Shown piece after piece: positions 13,900-25,264 of a stretch of 64,000 bases of DNA. Source of the DNA: Bos javanicus (Eukaryota; Chordata; Mammalia; Artiodactyla; Bovidae). Each line of letters opens with the position of its first letter. Positions within the stretch are counted from its first letter, which is position 1. The position numbers were made by a program, and so were the translations under genes. The notes below the pieces were generated by a model that was given only the letters and a program-made list of their open reading frames with translations, did not search any database and had not been told where the DNA came from. The stretch is from assembly GCF_032452875.1 (NCBI RefSeq), contig NW_026893693.1:186001-250000 (forward strand). Direction: 5' to 3'.

Positions 13900-14139
13900 G
13901 GGCCTGCTGAGCTGCATGATTACTGTCTGCTCATCTGCTTGACAATTGCCAGCTGAGCTGCACAATTCCTGCCTGTCATCTCCTTGACAATTGCCACCTG
14001 TGCTGCGTAATTCCTCCCTGCTCATCTACTTGATTATTGCCAGCTGAGCAGCATGATTTCTCAGAGCTGAGTTCCATGATTATTGCCTGCTGACTGATTC
14101 CTGCCTACTCAGCTCTTTGTTCATTGCCTCCAGAGGCAC
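13900..14139. repeat. Pvu-type block, class C
   Basis: Identical in the lines compared to the block 3045 bp downstream, including the shared private change GCACAATTCCTGCC. Confidence 0.85.
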
Positions 14140-16944
14140 ATGATCAGTGTATGACATCAAACATGATCAGCACATGATCAGTCACATGATCAATGCATGA
14201 TAAGCCAGGTGATCAGTGCATGATCAATTACATGATCAGTGCATGATCAGTCATGTGAATAGTACATCGTAGCTGCGTGATCATTGCATGATCAGCCACG
14301 TGAGCAGTGCATGATAGCCACATGATCAGTGCATGACCAGCCACGTGATCAGTGCATCATCAGCCACGTGATCAGTGCATGATCAATTACGTGATCAGTG
14401 CATGATCAGTCACGTGACCAGTACATGGTAGCTACGTGATCAGTGCATGATCAGCCAAGTGATCAGTGCATGATGAGTCATGTGATACGTATGTGATAAG
14501 CCACGTGATCAGTGCATGATAGCCACGTGATCAGTGCATGTTAGCCACGTGATTGCTTCATGAGTAGTCACGTGATCACTTCATGAGTAGTCACGTGATC
14601 TGTGCATGACCAGGCACGTGATCAGTGTATGATCAGCCACGTGATCAGTGCATGATAGCCACGTTTCAGTGCATGATCAGTAACGTGAATAGTGCAGGAT
14701 CAGTCACATGATCAGTGTATGATCAGCCAGGTGATCAGTGGATGATCAATTACGTGATCAGTGCATGATCAGTCACGTGACCAGTACATGGTAGCTATGT
14801 GATAATTGTATGATACAGTCACGTTAGCAGTGCATGATCAATTATGTTACCATTGCATGATCAGTCACGTGACCAGTACATGTTAGCTATGTAATCATTG
14901 CAGGATCAGCCACGTGAGTACTGCATGATAGACACGTGATCAGTGCATGATCAGCCACGTGATCAGTGCATGATCAGACCCGTGAACAGTGTATGATCAG
15001 CCACGTGAACAGAGCATGATAGCCACGTGATCAGTTCATGATCAGTCAACTGATGGGTGTATGATCAGTCACGTGACCAGTACATGGTAGCTACATGATC
15101 ATTGCATGATCAGTCACGTGATCAGTGCATGATCAGTCATGTTATCTGTGCATGACCAGGCAGGTGTTCTGTGTATGACTAGCCAAGTCATCAGTGCACG
15201 ATAGCCACCTGATCAGTGCATGATCAGTCACGTGATCAGTGCAAGATCAGTCATGTGATCAGTGTATGATCAGCCACGTGATCAGTGCATGATCAGCCAC
15301 ATGATCAGTGCATGATCAATTATGTCATCAGTGCATGATCAGTCACGTGATCAGTGTATGATCAGCCACGTGATCAGTGCATGATCAATTATGTCATCAG
15401 TGCATGATCAGTCACGTGATCAGTGTATGATGAGCCACGTGAACAGTGCATGATAGCCACATGATCAGTGCATGATCAGTCACGTGAACAGTGCATGATA
15501 GCCACGTGATCAGTGCATGATCAGTCACGTGATCAGTGCATGATCAGTCACTTGATCAGTGCATGACCAATTACATTATCATCGCATGATCAGTCACATG
15601 ACCAGTACATGTTAGCTACGTGATCATTGCAGGATCAGCCCCGTGAGCACTGCATGATAGACACGTGATCAGTGCATGATCAGCTACATGAGCAGTGTAT
15701 GATCAGCCACGTGATCAGTGCATGATCAGACACGTGAACAGTGTATGATCAGCCACGTGAACAGTGCATGATAGCCACGTGATCAGTTCATGATCAGTCA
15801 CCTGATGGGTGTATGTTCAGTCACGTGACCCGTACATGGTAGCTACATGATCATTGCTTGATCAGTCACGTGATCAGTGCATGATCAGTCAGTAATCTGT
15901 GCATGACCAGGCACGTGATCTGTGTATGACCAGCCAAGTGATCAGTGCATGATAGCCACGTGATCAGTGCATGAGCAGTCACGTGATCAGTGCATGATCA
16001 GTCACTTGATCAGTGTATGATCAGCTACGTGATCAGTGCATGATCAGCCACATGATCAGTGCATGATCAATTACGTGATCAGTGCATGATTAGTCACGTG
16101 ACCAGTACATGGTAGATAGGTGATCATTTCATGAATAGCCACGAGAGCCGTGCATGATAGCCACGAGATCAATGCATTGATCAGTCACGTGATAAGTGAA
16201 TGATAAGTCACCTGATCAGTGCATGATCAGTCACCTAATCAGTGCATGATCAATTACGTGATCAGTGCATGATCACTCACGTGACTAGTACATGGTAGCT
16301 ACGTGATCATTGCTTGATCAGCCACGTGAGCAGTCCATGATAGCCACGTGATCAGTGCATGATCAGTTTCGGGAGCAGAGTATGATCAGCCACTTGATCA
16401 GTGCATGATAGCCACGTGATCACTGCATGATCTGTCACATGATCAGTGTATGATCAACCACGGGATCAGTGCACGATAGCCAGGTAATGAGTGCATGATA
16501 GCCAGATGATCAGAGCATTATCAGACACGTGATCAGTGTATGATCAGCCAAGTAATAAGTGCATGATTGCAAACTGATCAGTGCATGATCAGTCACGTGA
16601 TCAGTGTAGGATCAGTCACGTGATCAGTGCATGATCAGTCACGTGATCAGTGTATTATCATCCACGTGATCAGTGCGTGTGGAGTCATGTAATCAATGCA
16701 TGATAGCGCCGTGATCAGTGCATGATCAGTCCCGTGATGAGTGTATGATCAGCCAAGTGATCAGTGCAAGATAGCTACGTCATCAGTGCATGATCAGTCA
16801 CATGATCAGTGCATGATCAGCCACGTCATCAGTGCATGATAGCCACGTGATCAGTGCATGAAAGCCACGTGATAAGTGCATGATCAGTAACGTGATAGGT
16901 GTGTGATCAGCCACGTGAACAGTGCATACTCATTCACGTGATCA
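14140..16944. repeat. Long Sau-type segment spanning the 3045-bp duplication seam
   Basis: Contains the end of copy 1 (to about 15645) and the start of copy 2. Inside, 15314-15382 is repeated at once at 15383-15451, a three-monomer (69-bp) duplication marked by GATCAATTATGTCATCAG. No gene seen. Confidence 0.8.
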
Positions 16945-17184
16945 GGGCCTGCTGAGCTGCATGATTACTGTCTGCTCATCTGCTTGACAATTGCCAGCTG
17001 AGCTGCACAATTCCTGCCTGTCATCTCCTTGACAATTGCCACCTGTGCTGCGTAATTCCTCCCTGCTCATCTACTTGATTATTGCCAGCTGAGCAGCATG
17101 ATTTCTCAGAGCTGAGTTCCATGATTATTGCCTGCTGACTGATTCCTGCCTACTCAGCTCTTTGTTCATTGCCTCCAGAGGCAC
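16945..17184. repeat. Pvu-type block, class C
   Basis: Second-copy partner of 13900-14139. Confidence 0.85.
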
Positions 17185-18785
17185 ATGATCAGTGTATGAC
17201 ATCAAACATGATCAGCACATGATCAGTCACATGATCAATGCATGATAAGCCAGGTGATCAGTGCATGATCAATTACATGATCAGTGCATGATCAGTCATG
17301 TGAATAGTACATCGTAGCTGCGTGATCATTGCATGATCAGCCACGTGAGCAGTGCATGATAGCCACATGATCAGTGCATGACCAGCCACGTGATCAGTGC
17401 ATCATCAGCCACGTGATCAGTGCATGATCAATTACGTGATCAGTGCATGATCAGTCACGTGACCAGTACATGGTAGCTACGTGATCAGTGCATGATCAGC
17501 CAAGTGATCAGTGCATGATGAGTCATGTGATACGTATGTGATAAGCCACGTGATCAGTGCATGATAGCCACGTGATCAGTGCATGTTAGCCACGTGATTG
17601 CTTCATGAGTAGTCACGTGATCACTTCATGAGTAGTCACGTGATCTGTGCATGACCAGGCACGTGATCAGTGTATGATCAGCCACGTGATCAGTGCATGA
17701 TAGCCACGTTTCAGTGCATGATCAGTAACGTGAATAGTGCAGGATCAGTCACATGATCAGTGTATGATCAGCCAGGTGATCAGTGGATGATCAATTACGT
17801 GATCAGTGCATGATCAGTCACGTGACCAGTACATGGTAGCTATGTGATAATTGTATGATACAGTCACGTTAGCAGTGCATGATCAATTATGTTACCATTG
17901 CATGATCAGTCACGTGACCAGTACATGTTAGCTATGTAATCATTGCAGGATCAGCCACGTGAGTACTGCATGATAGACACGTGATCAGTGCATGATCAGC
18001 CACGTGATCAGTGCATGATCAGACCCGTGAACAGTGTATGATCAGCCACGTGAACAGAGCATGATAGCCACGTGATCAGTTCATGATCAGTCAACTGATG
18101 GGTGTATGATCAGTCACGTGACCAGTACATGGTAGCTACATGATCATTGCATGATCAGTCACGTGATCAGTGCATGATCAGTCATGTTATCTGTGCATGA
18201 CCAGGCAGGTGTTCTGTGTATGACTAGCCAAGTCATCAGTGCACGATAGCCACCTGATCAGTGCATGATCAGTCACGTGATCAGTGCAAGATCAGTCATG
18301 TGATCAGTGTATGATCAGCCACGTGATCAGTGCATGATCAGCCACATGATCAGTGCATGATCAATTATGTCATCAGTGCATGATCAGTCACGTGATCAGT
18401 GTATGATCAGCCACGTGATCAGTGCATGATCAATTATGTCATCAGTGCATGATCAGTCACGTGATCAGTGTATGATGAGCCACGTGAACAGTGCATGATA
18501 GCCACATGATCAGTGCATGATCAGTCACGTGAACAGTGCATGATAGCCACGTGATCAGTGCATGATCAGTCACGTGATCAGTGCATGATCAGTCACTTGA
18601 TCAGTGCATGACCAATTACATTATCATCGCATGATCAGTCACATGACCAGTACATGTTAGCTACGTGATCATTGCAGGATCAGCCCCGTGAGCACTGCAT
18701 GATAGACACGTGATCAGTGCATGATCAGCTACATGAGCAGTGTATGATCAGCCACGTGAACAGTGCATGCTCCGTCACGTGATCA
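17185..18785. repeat. Sau-type segment, end of 3045-bp duplication copy 2
   Basis: Follows copy 1 to about 18740, then leads into a Pvu block. It keeps the 69-bp internal duplication (18359 and 18428). No gene seen. Confidence 0.8.
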
Positions 18786-19025
18786 GGGCATGCTGACGTG
18801 CATGATTACTGTCTGCTCATCTGCTTGACAATTGCAAGCTGAGCTGCACGATTCCTGCCTGTCATCTCCTTGACACTTGCCACCTGTGCTGCGTAATTCC
18901 TCCCTGCTCAGCTGCTTGATTATTGCCAGCTGAGCAGCATGATTTCTCAGAGCTGAGTTCCATGATTTTTGCCTCCTGACGGATTCCTGCCTACTCAGCT
19001 CTTTGTTCATTGCCTCCAGAGGCAC
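18786..19025. repeat. Pvu-type block, class C, altered left edge
   Basis: The left edge reads GGGCATGCTGACGTGC in place of GGGCCTGCTGAGCTGC. Other changes (GACACTTGCC, GATTTTTGCCTCC) also make it one of the more diverged class C blocks. Confidence 0.8.
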
Positions 19026-20784
19026 ATGATCAGTGTATGACACCAAACATGATCAGCACATGATCAGTCACATTATCAATGCATGATAAGCCAGGTGATC
19101 AGTGCATGATCAATTACGTGATCAGTGCATGATCAGTCTCGTGATCAGTGTATGATCAACCACGTGATCAGTGCACAATAGCCAGGTAATGAGTGCATGA
19201 TAGCCAGATGATCAGTGCATTATCAGTCACGTGATCAGTGTATGATCAGCCAAGTATTCAGTGAATGATAGCCAACTGATCAGTGCATGATCAGTCACGT
19301 GATCAGTGCATGGTCAGTCACGTGATCAGTCCATGATCAGTCACGTGATCAGTGTATGATCATCCACGTAATCAGTGCATGTGGAGTCATGTAATCAATG
19401 CATGAAAGCGCCATGATCAGTGCATGATGAGTCCTGTAATGAGTGTATGATCAGCCACGTGAGCAGTGCATGATAGCCACGTGATCAGTGCATGATCAGC
19501 CACGTGATCAGTGCATCATCAGCCCCGTGATCAGTGCATGATCAATTTCGTGATCAGTGCATGATCAGTCACGTGACCAGTACATGGTAGCTACGTGATC
19601 ATTGCATGATCAGCCACGTGATCAGTGCATGATCAGTCATGTGATACGTGTGTGATAAGCCACGTGATCAGTGCATGATAGCCACGTGATCAGTGCATGA
19701 TAGCCACGTGATTGCTTCATGAGTAGTCACCTGATCACTTCATGAGTAGTCACGTGATCTCTGCATGACCAGGCACGTGATCAGTGTATGATCAGCCACG
19801 TGATCAGTGCATGATCAATTATGTTACCATTGCATGATCAGTCACGTGACCAGTACATGTTAGCTATGTAATCATTGCAGGATCAGCCACGTGAGCACTG
19901 CATGATACACACGTGATCAGTGCTAGATCAGCTACATGAGCAGTGTATGATCAGCCACGTGATCAGTGCATGATCAGACACGTGAACAGTGTATGATCAG
20001 CCACGTGAACAGAGCATGATAGCCACGTGATCAGTTCATGATCAGTCAACTGATGGGTGTATGATCAATCACGTGACCAGTACATGGTAGCTACATGATC
20101 ATTGCATGATCAGTCAAGTGATCAGTGCATGATAAGTCATGTTATCTGTGCATGACCAGGTAGGTGATCAGTGTATGATCAGCCAAGTCATCAGTGCACG
20201 ATAGCCACGTGATCAGTGCATGATCAGTCACGTGATCAGTGCATGATCAGTCACGTGATCAGTGTATGATCAGCCACGTGATCAGTGCATGATCAGCCAC
20301 ATGATCAGTGCATGTTCAATTATGTCATCAGTGCATGATCAGTCACGTGATCAGTGTATGATCAGCCACGTGATCAGTGCATGATCAGCCACATGATCAG
20401 TGCATGATCAATTATGTCATCAGTGCATGATCAGTCACGTGATCAGTGTATGATCATCCACGTGATCAGTGCATGTGGAGTCATGTAATCAATGCATGAT
20501 AGACCCGTGATCAGTGCATGATCAGTCCCGTGATGAGTGTATGATCAGCCAAGTGATCAGTGCAAGATAGCTACGTGATCATTGCATGATCAGTCACATG
20601 AACAGTGCATGATCAGCCACGTCATCAGTGCATGATAGCCACGTGATCAGTGCATACAATTACGTGATCAGTGCATGCGCAATCACGTGATCAGTGCTTG
20701 AGAGCCACGTGATAAGTGCATGATCAGTCACGTGATAGGTGTGTGATCAGCCACGTGAACAGTGCATGCTCAGTCACGTGATCA
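19026..20784. repeat. Sau-type segment
   Basis: Sau-type monomers. The GTGGAGTCATGTAAT marker appears twice (about 19380 and 20473), so two leader series are joined. 20308-20455 again has the ATCAATTATGTCATCAG monomers. No gene seen. Confidence 0.8.
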
Positions 20785-21024
20785 GGGCCTGCTGAGCTGC
20801 AAGATTACTGTCTGCTCATCTGCTTGAAAATTGCAAGCTGAGCTGCATGATTCCTGTCTGTCATCTCCTTGACAATTGCCACCTGTGCTGCGTAATTCCT
20901 CCCTGCTCATCTACTTGATTAATGCCAGTTGAGCAGCATGATTTCTCAGAGCTGAGTTCCATGATTATTGCCTGCTGACTGATTCCTGCCTACTCAGCTC
21001 TTTGTTCATTGCCTCCAGAGGTAC
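20785..21024. repeat. Pvu-type block, class C
   Basis: Private changes AAGATTACTG, AATGCCAGTTGAGC and right edge AGAGGTAC. Confidence 0.85.
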
Positions 21025-21600
21025 ATGATCAGTGTATGACACCAAACATGATCAGCACATGATCAGTCACATGATCAATGCATGATAAGCCAGGTTATCA
21101 GTGCATGATCAATTACGTGATCAGTGCATGATCAGTCATGTTACTAGTATATCGTAGCTGCGTGATCATTGCATGATCAGCCACGTGAGCCGTGCATGAT
21201 AGCCAGATGATCAGTGCATTATCAGTCACGTGATCAGTGTATGATCAGCCAAGTAATCAGTGAATGATAGCCAACTGATCAGTGCATGATCAGTCACGTG
21301 ATCAGTGCATGGTCAGTCACGTGATCAATGCATGATCAGTCACGTGATCAGTGTATGATCATCCACGTGATCAGTGCATGTGGAGTCATGTAATCAATGC
21401 ATGATAGCGCCATTATCAGTGCATGATGAGTCCTGTAATGAGTGTATGATCAGCCAAGTGATCAGTGCAAGATAGCTACGTGTTCAGTGCATGTGTAATC
21501 ACGTGATCAGTGCATGAGTGGCACGTGATAGGTGCATGATCAGTCACGTGATAGGTGTGTGATCAGCGACGTGAACAGTGCATGCTCAGTCACGTGATCA
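21025..21600. repeat. Short Sau-type segment; left end of 38.4-kb super-repeat
   Basis: From about 21540-21566 onward the sequence recurs 38369 bp downstream. The private variant CAGCGACGTG (21564-21573) is the first base-level marker shared with 59933-59942. Confidence 0.8.
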
Positions 21601-21839
21601 GGGCCTGCTGAGCTGCATGATTACTGTCTGCTCATCTGCTTGAGAATTGCAAGCTGAGCTGCACGATTCCTGCCTGTCCTCTCCTTGACAATTGCCACCT
21701 GTGCTGCGTAATTCCTCCCTGCTCATCTACTTGATTATTGCCAGCTGAGCAGCATGATTTCTCAGAGCTGAGTTCCATGATTTTGCCTGCTGACTGATTC
21801 CTGCCTACTCAGCTCTTTGTTCATTGCCTCCAGAGGCAT
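21601..21839. repeat. Pvu-type block, class C
   Basis: Marked by GAGAATTGCAAGC, GTCCTCTCC and right edge AGAGGCATATG. All three recur in the block at 59970. Confidence 0.85.
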
Positions 21840-22600
21840 ATGATCAGTGTATGACACCAAACATGATCAGCACATAATCAGTCACATGATCAATGCATGA
21901 TAAGCCAGTTGATCTGTGCATGATCAATTACGTGATCAGTGCATGATCAGTCATGTGACTAGTACATCCTAACTGCGTGATCATTGCATGATCAGCCACG
22001 TGAGCAGTGCATGATAGCCACGTTATCAGTGCATGACCACCCACGTGATCAGTAAATGGTCAGTCACGTATTCATTGCATGATCAGTCACGTGATCAGTG
22101 CATGATCAATTCCGTGATCAGTGCATGATCACTCATGTGACCACTAAATGGTAGCTTCGTGATCATTGTGTGATCAGCCACGTGAGCAGTGCATGATAGC
22201 CACGTGATCAGTGCATGATCAGCCACGTGATCAGTGCGTGATCAGACACGTGATCAGTGCATGATCAGTCATGTGACCAGTACATGTTAGCTGCATGATC
22301 ATTGCATGGTCAGCCACGTGAGCAGTGCATGATAGCAACGTGATCAGTGCATGATCAGTCAGGTGATCAGTGCATGATCAGTCACGTTACCAGTACATGG
22401 TAGGTACGTGATCATTGCATGATCAGCCACGGGATCAGTGCATGATAGCCACGTGGGCAGTGCATGATAGCCACGTGATTGCTTCATGATTAGTCACGTG
22501 ATCTGTACATGATCAATCACGTGATACGTGTGTGATCAGCCACGTGATCAGTGCTTGATGAGCCACGTGATGAGTGCAGGATAGCCACGGGATCACTTCA
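21840..22600. repeat. Sau-type segment
   Basis: Standard Sau-type monomers, gradually more diverged toward the right. No gene seen. Confidence 0.8.
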
Positions 22601-23091
22601 TGATTAGTCACGTGATCACTGACGGCACAGTCACATGATCAGGGACTCTCAGTCACGTGATCACCGTATGATAAACACGTGATCAGTGAACGACCAGCCA
22701 CGTGATCACTGCATGCGCAGACAGCTGGTCAGTTTCTGATCAGCCTCGTGATAAGTGCATGCACAGTCCCATGATCAGCGCCTGTCAGTCACTGATCACT
22801 GCCTGATAAACACGTGATCAGTGCCCGATCAGCCACGTCATCAGTGCCTGCCCTATCACGTGATCAGTGCATGATAGCCACGGGAACAGTGCGTGCACAG
22901 TCCCATGATCAGCGCCTGTCAGTCACTGATCATTGCCTGATAATCACGTGATCAGTGCATGATGAGCCATGTGATCAGTGCCTGATCAGCCACGTCATCA
23001 GTGCATGATAGCCACGTGATCAGTGCATGCTCAGTCACGTGATCAGTACATGATCGGCCATGTGATCAGTGCCTGCAGAGTCACATGATCA
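22601..23091. repeat. Diverged satellite zone with CCTG-type monomers
   Basis: Monomers here read CAGCGCCTGTCAGTCACTG and ATCAGTGCCTG in place of GTGCATG, partway between the Sau and Pvu types. A local duplication of 134 bp (six monomers) starts at 22761 and 22895, keyed by GCACAGTCCCATGATCAGCG. The zone leads straight into the Pvu block that carries the LTR. Confidence 0.8.
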
Positions 23092-23290
23092 GGGCCTGCT
23101 GAGCTGCGTGATTCCTGCTGGCTCATCTGCATGACAATTGCCAGCTGAGCTGCGTGATTCCTTCCTGGTCACCTGCTTGATTATTGCCAGTTGAGCAGCA
23201 TGATTCGTCACTGCTGAGCTCCATGCTTATTGCCTGCTGATTGCGTGGTTCGTGTCTACTCATCTCTTTGAGTATTGCCTCCTGAGGACA
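23092..23290. repeat. Pvu-type block, class D, cut by LTR
   Basis: Unlike all other blocks: GATTCCTGCTGGCTC, a TGCATGACAATTGCC start, GCGTGGTTCGTGTC, TTTGAGTATTGCCTCC. It ends at TGAGGACA, where the LTR-derived insert begins, at the normal right edge of a Pvu block. A minus-strand open frame of 60 codons here is a by-product. Confidence 0.8.
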
Positions 23291-23304
23291 CTGTTCGGGC
23301 GCCA
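23291..23304 (-). other. Partial retroviral primer binding site (tRNA-Lys)
   Basis: The minus strand reads TGGCGCCCGAACAG, the first 14 of 18 bases of the standard site complementary to the 3' end of the tRNA-Lys used by many beta- and lentiviruses. It follows the LTR end after a GG spacer. The following bases (TGTCC) already belong to satellite-like sequence, so the element was broken within this site. Confidence 0.8.
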
Positions 23305-23306
23305 CC

Positions 23307-23906
23307 TGCCGGGGACCAGCCTCAGCTGATGCAGGATATTCGAAGGAGAGATGGCCTAGGCGACTGTTTATATGCTCATCAGAGATATAAAGAATAATAG
23401 TTTGAGGAGATCTCAGTAGGAAAATTCGGAGGAGAAAAGAGACTGAAGTTCTTGGTTTTCGCGGGAGACCAATGAAACTTCAAGACAAGAATTTTGCACC
23501 ACTTACGTAGGCCGCAGGCCCCCTCTCGAATGGCGGAAAGTGCCTCACCCTACACACCTTCTCGAGTGGGTCTTAGCAGCCCAGGCATAATTAGTAAGCG
23601 TGGTGTGTTCCCCGGTCCAGATGGAGACTCTGCTGGAAGTTAAAGGGAAGAATGACAAGGAACTTTATGAATTGGAGCTGTAAGTTAACTCTTTGACATA
23701 GAGAGCGAGATGGTGGTGGGGGACAGCCCCCAGTGAAATCAGAGGTGAGTGCACAAAGCAATACAGTAAGCAGACTCTGGTTTTTTGGGGGGGGATGCTC
23801 GAGAATATCCGGGTGCACTCCTGAGGCTCGATCCCGCATTTGAGTATGCCGAGCCTCCTTCCTCATGACCTTTGTCCAGAGTGGAAGGCCTCCCCGGCTC
23901 CCGGCA
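23307..23906 (-). mobile_element. Endogenous retrovirus LTR (INS-711-like), copy 1
   Basis: A 600-bp nonsatellite sequence. On the minus strand it starts TGCCGGGAG and ends CCCCGGCA, giving perfect 7-bp terminal inverted repeats with TG...CA ends, as retroviral LTRs have. Two bases beyond the CA end a lysine-tRNA primer binding site begins, which identifies this as an LTR next to lost internal sequence (5' LTR side). No gag, pol or env remains. No clear target-site duplication is visible: the right flank continues as satellite (CATGATCAG) and the left side is broken inside the primer site. I see no AATAAA placed as expected. From memory, an LTR-like insert of about 611 bp is known in the bovine 1.711b satellite; identity with it is inferred from size and context. 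Confidence 0.85.
23367..23372 (-). promoter_or_regulatory. TATA-like box in LTR copy 1
   Basis: TATAAA on the minus strand (context CATATAAACAG), about 60 bp before the LTR's primer-site end. If active it would drive transcription leftward into the satellite. Motif match only; its position relative to a transcription start is unknown. Confidence 0.3.
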
Positions 23907-25024
23907 CATGATCAGTGCATGCTCAGTCACGATATCAGTGCATGATCAGCCAGGTGATCAGTGCATGATAGGTACATGATCAGTTCATGATTAGTCACGT
24001 GATCTGTACATGACCAGGCAGGTGATCAGTGTATGATCAGCCACGTGAACAGTGCATGATAGCCACGTGATCAGTGCATGATCAGTCACCTGATGGGTGT
24101 ATGATCAGTCACGTGACCAGTACATGGTAGCTACATGATCATTGCATGATCAGCCACGTGAGTAGTGCATGATAGCCAGGTGATCAGTGCATGATCAGTC
24201 ATGTAATCTGTGCATGACCAGGCACGTGATCAGTGTATGACCTGCCAAGTGATCAGTGCATGTTAGCCACGTGATCAGTACATGATCATTCACGTGATCA
24301 GTGCATGATCAGTCACGTGATCAGTGTATGATCAGCCACGTGATCAGTGCATGATAGCCACGTGATCAGTGCATGATCAGTCACGTGACAAGTACATGGT
24401 TGCTACGTGATCATTGCATGATCAGCCACGTGAGCAGAGCATGAGAGCCACGTGATCAGTGCATGATCAGTCACGTGATCAGTAAATGATCAGTCACGTG
24501 AACAGTGCATGATCATTTTCGTGATCTGTGCATGATCAGTCACGTGACCAGTATATGGTAGCTACGTGATCATTGCATGATCAGCCACGTGAGCAGTGCA
24601 TGATAGCCACGTGATGTGTGCATGATCAGTTACATGAGCAGAGTATGATCAGCCACGTGAGCAGTGCATGATAGCCACATGATCAGTGCATGATCAGTCA
24701 GGTGATCAGTGCATGTGGATTCAAGTAATCAATGCATGATAGCGCCGTGATCAGTGCACGATCAGTCCCGTGATGAGTGTATGATCAGCCAAGTGATTAG
24801 TGCAAGATAGATACGTGATCAGTGCATGATCAGTCACATGATCAGTGCATGATCAGTCACGTCATCTGTGCATGATAGCCACGTGATTAGTGCATACAAT
24901 TACGTGATCAGTGCATGTGCAATCACGTGATCAGTGCATGAGAGCCACGTGATCAGTGCATGATCAGTCACGTGATAGGTGTGTGATCAGCCATATGAAC
25001 AGTGCATGCTCAGTCACGTGATCA
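23907..25024. repeat. Sau-type segment right of LTR copy 1
   Basis: Satellite resumes at the LTR edge with CATGATCAGTGCATG. Near 24710 it lacks 69 bp (three monomers) that are present in the downstream copy. No gene seen. Confidence 0.85.
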
Positions 25025-25264
25025 GGGCCTGCTGAGCTGCGTGATTACTGTCTGCTCATCTGCTTGACAATTGCCAGCTGAGCTGCACGATTCCTGCCTG
25101 TCATCTCCTTGACAACTGCCACCTGTGCTGCGTAATTCCTGCCTGCTCATCTACTTGATTATTGCCAGCTGAGCAGCATGCTTCCTTACAGCTGAGTTCC
25201 ATGATTATTGCCTGCTGACTGATTTCTGCCTACTCAGCTCTTTGTTCATTGCCTCCAGAGGCAC
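25025..25264. repeat. Pvu-type block, class C
   Basis: Private markers GACAACTGCCACC, GCATGCTTCCTTACAGC and GATTTCTGCC, all shared with the block at 63463. Confidence 0.85.

Noticed and set aside
23291..23304. A tRNA gene, suggested by the lysine-tRNA complementarity.
   Set aside because: Only 14 bases match the tRNA's 3' end and they follow an LTR end; no cloverleaf can be made.
23719..23732. GGGGGACAGCCCCC as an RNA hairpin or terminator.
   Set aside because: A short GC stem in an LTR, with no U run and no bacterial context; it could be chance.
23092..23906. Two independent LTR insertions at 23.3 and 61.7 kb.
   Set aside because: Both have the same joints, the same broken primer site and the same flanking satellite for kilobases, so one insertion was duplicated.
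23591..23930. Open frames of 63-91 codons in the LTR (also 62033-62299).
   Set aside because: They are short, on conflicting frames, cross the LTR-satellite edge in part, and resemble no retroviral coding region; LTRs are normally noncoding.
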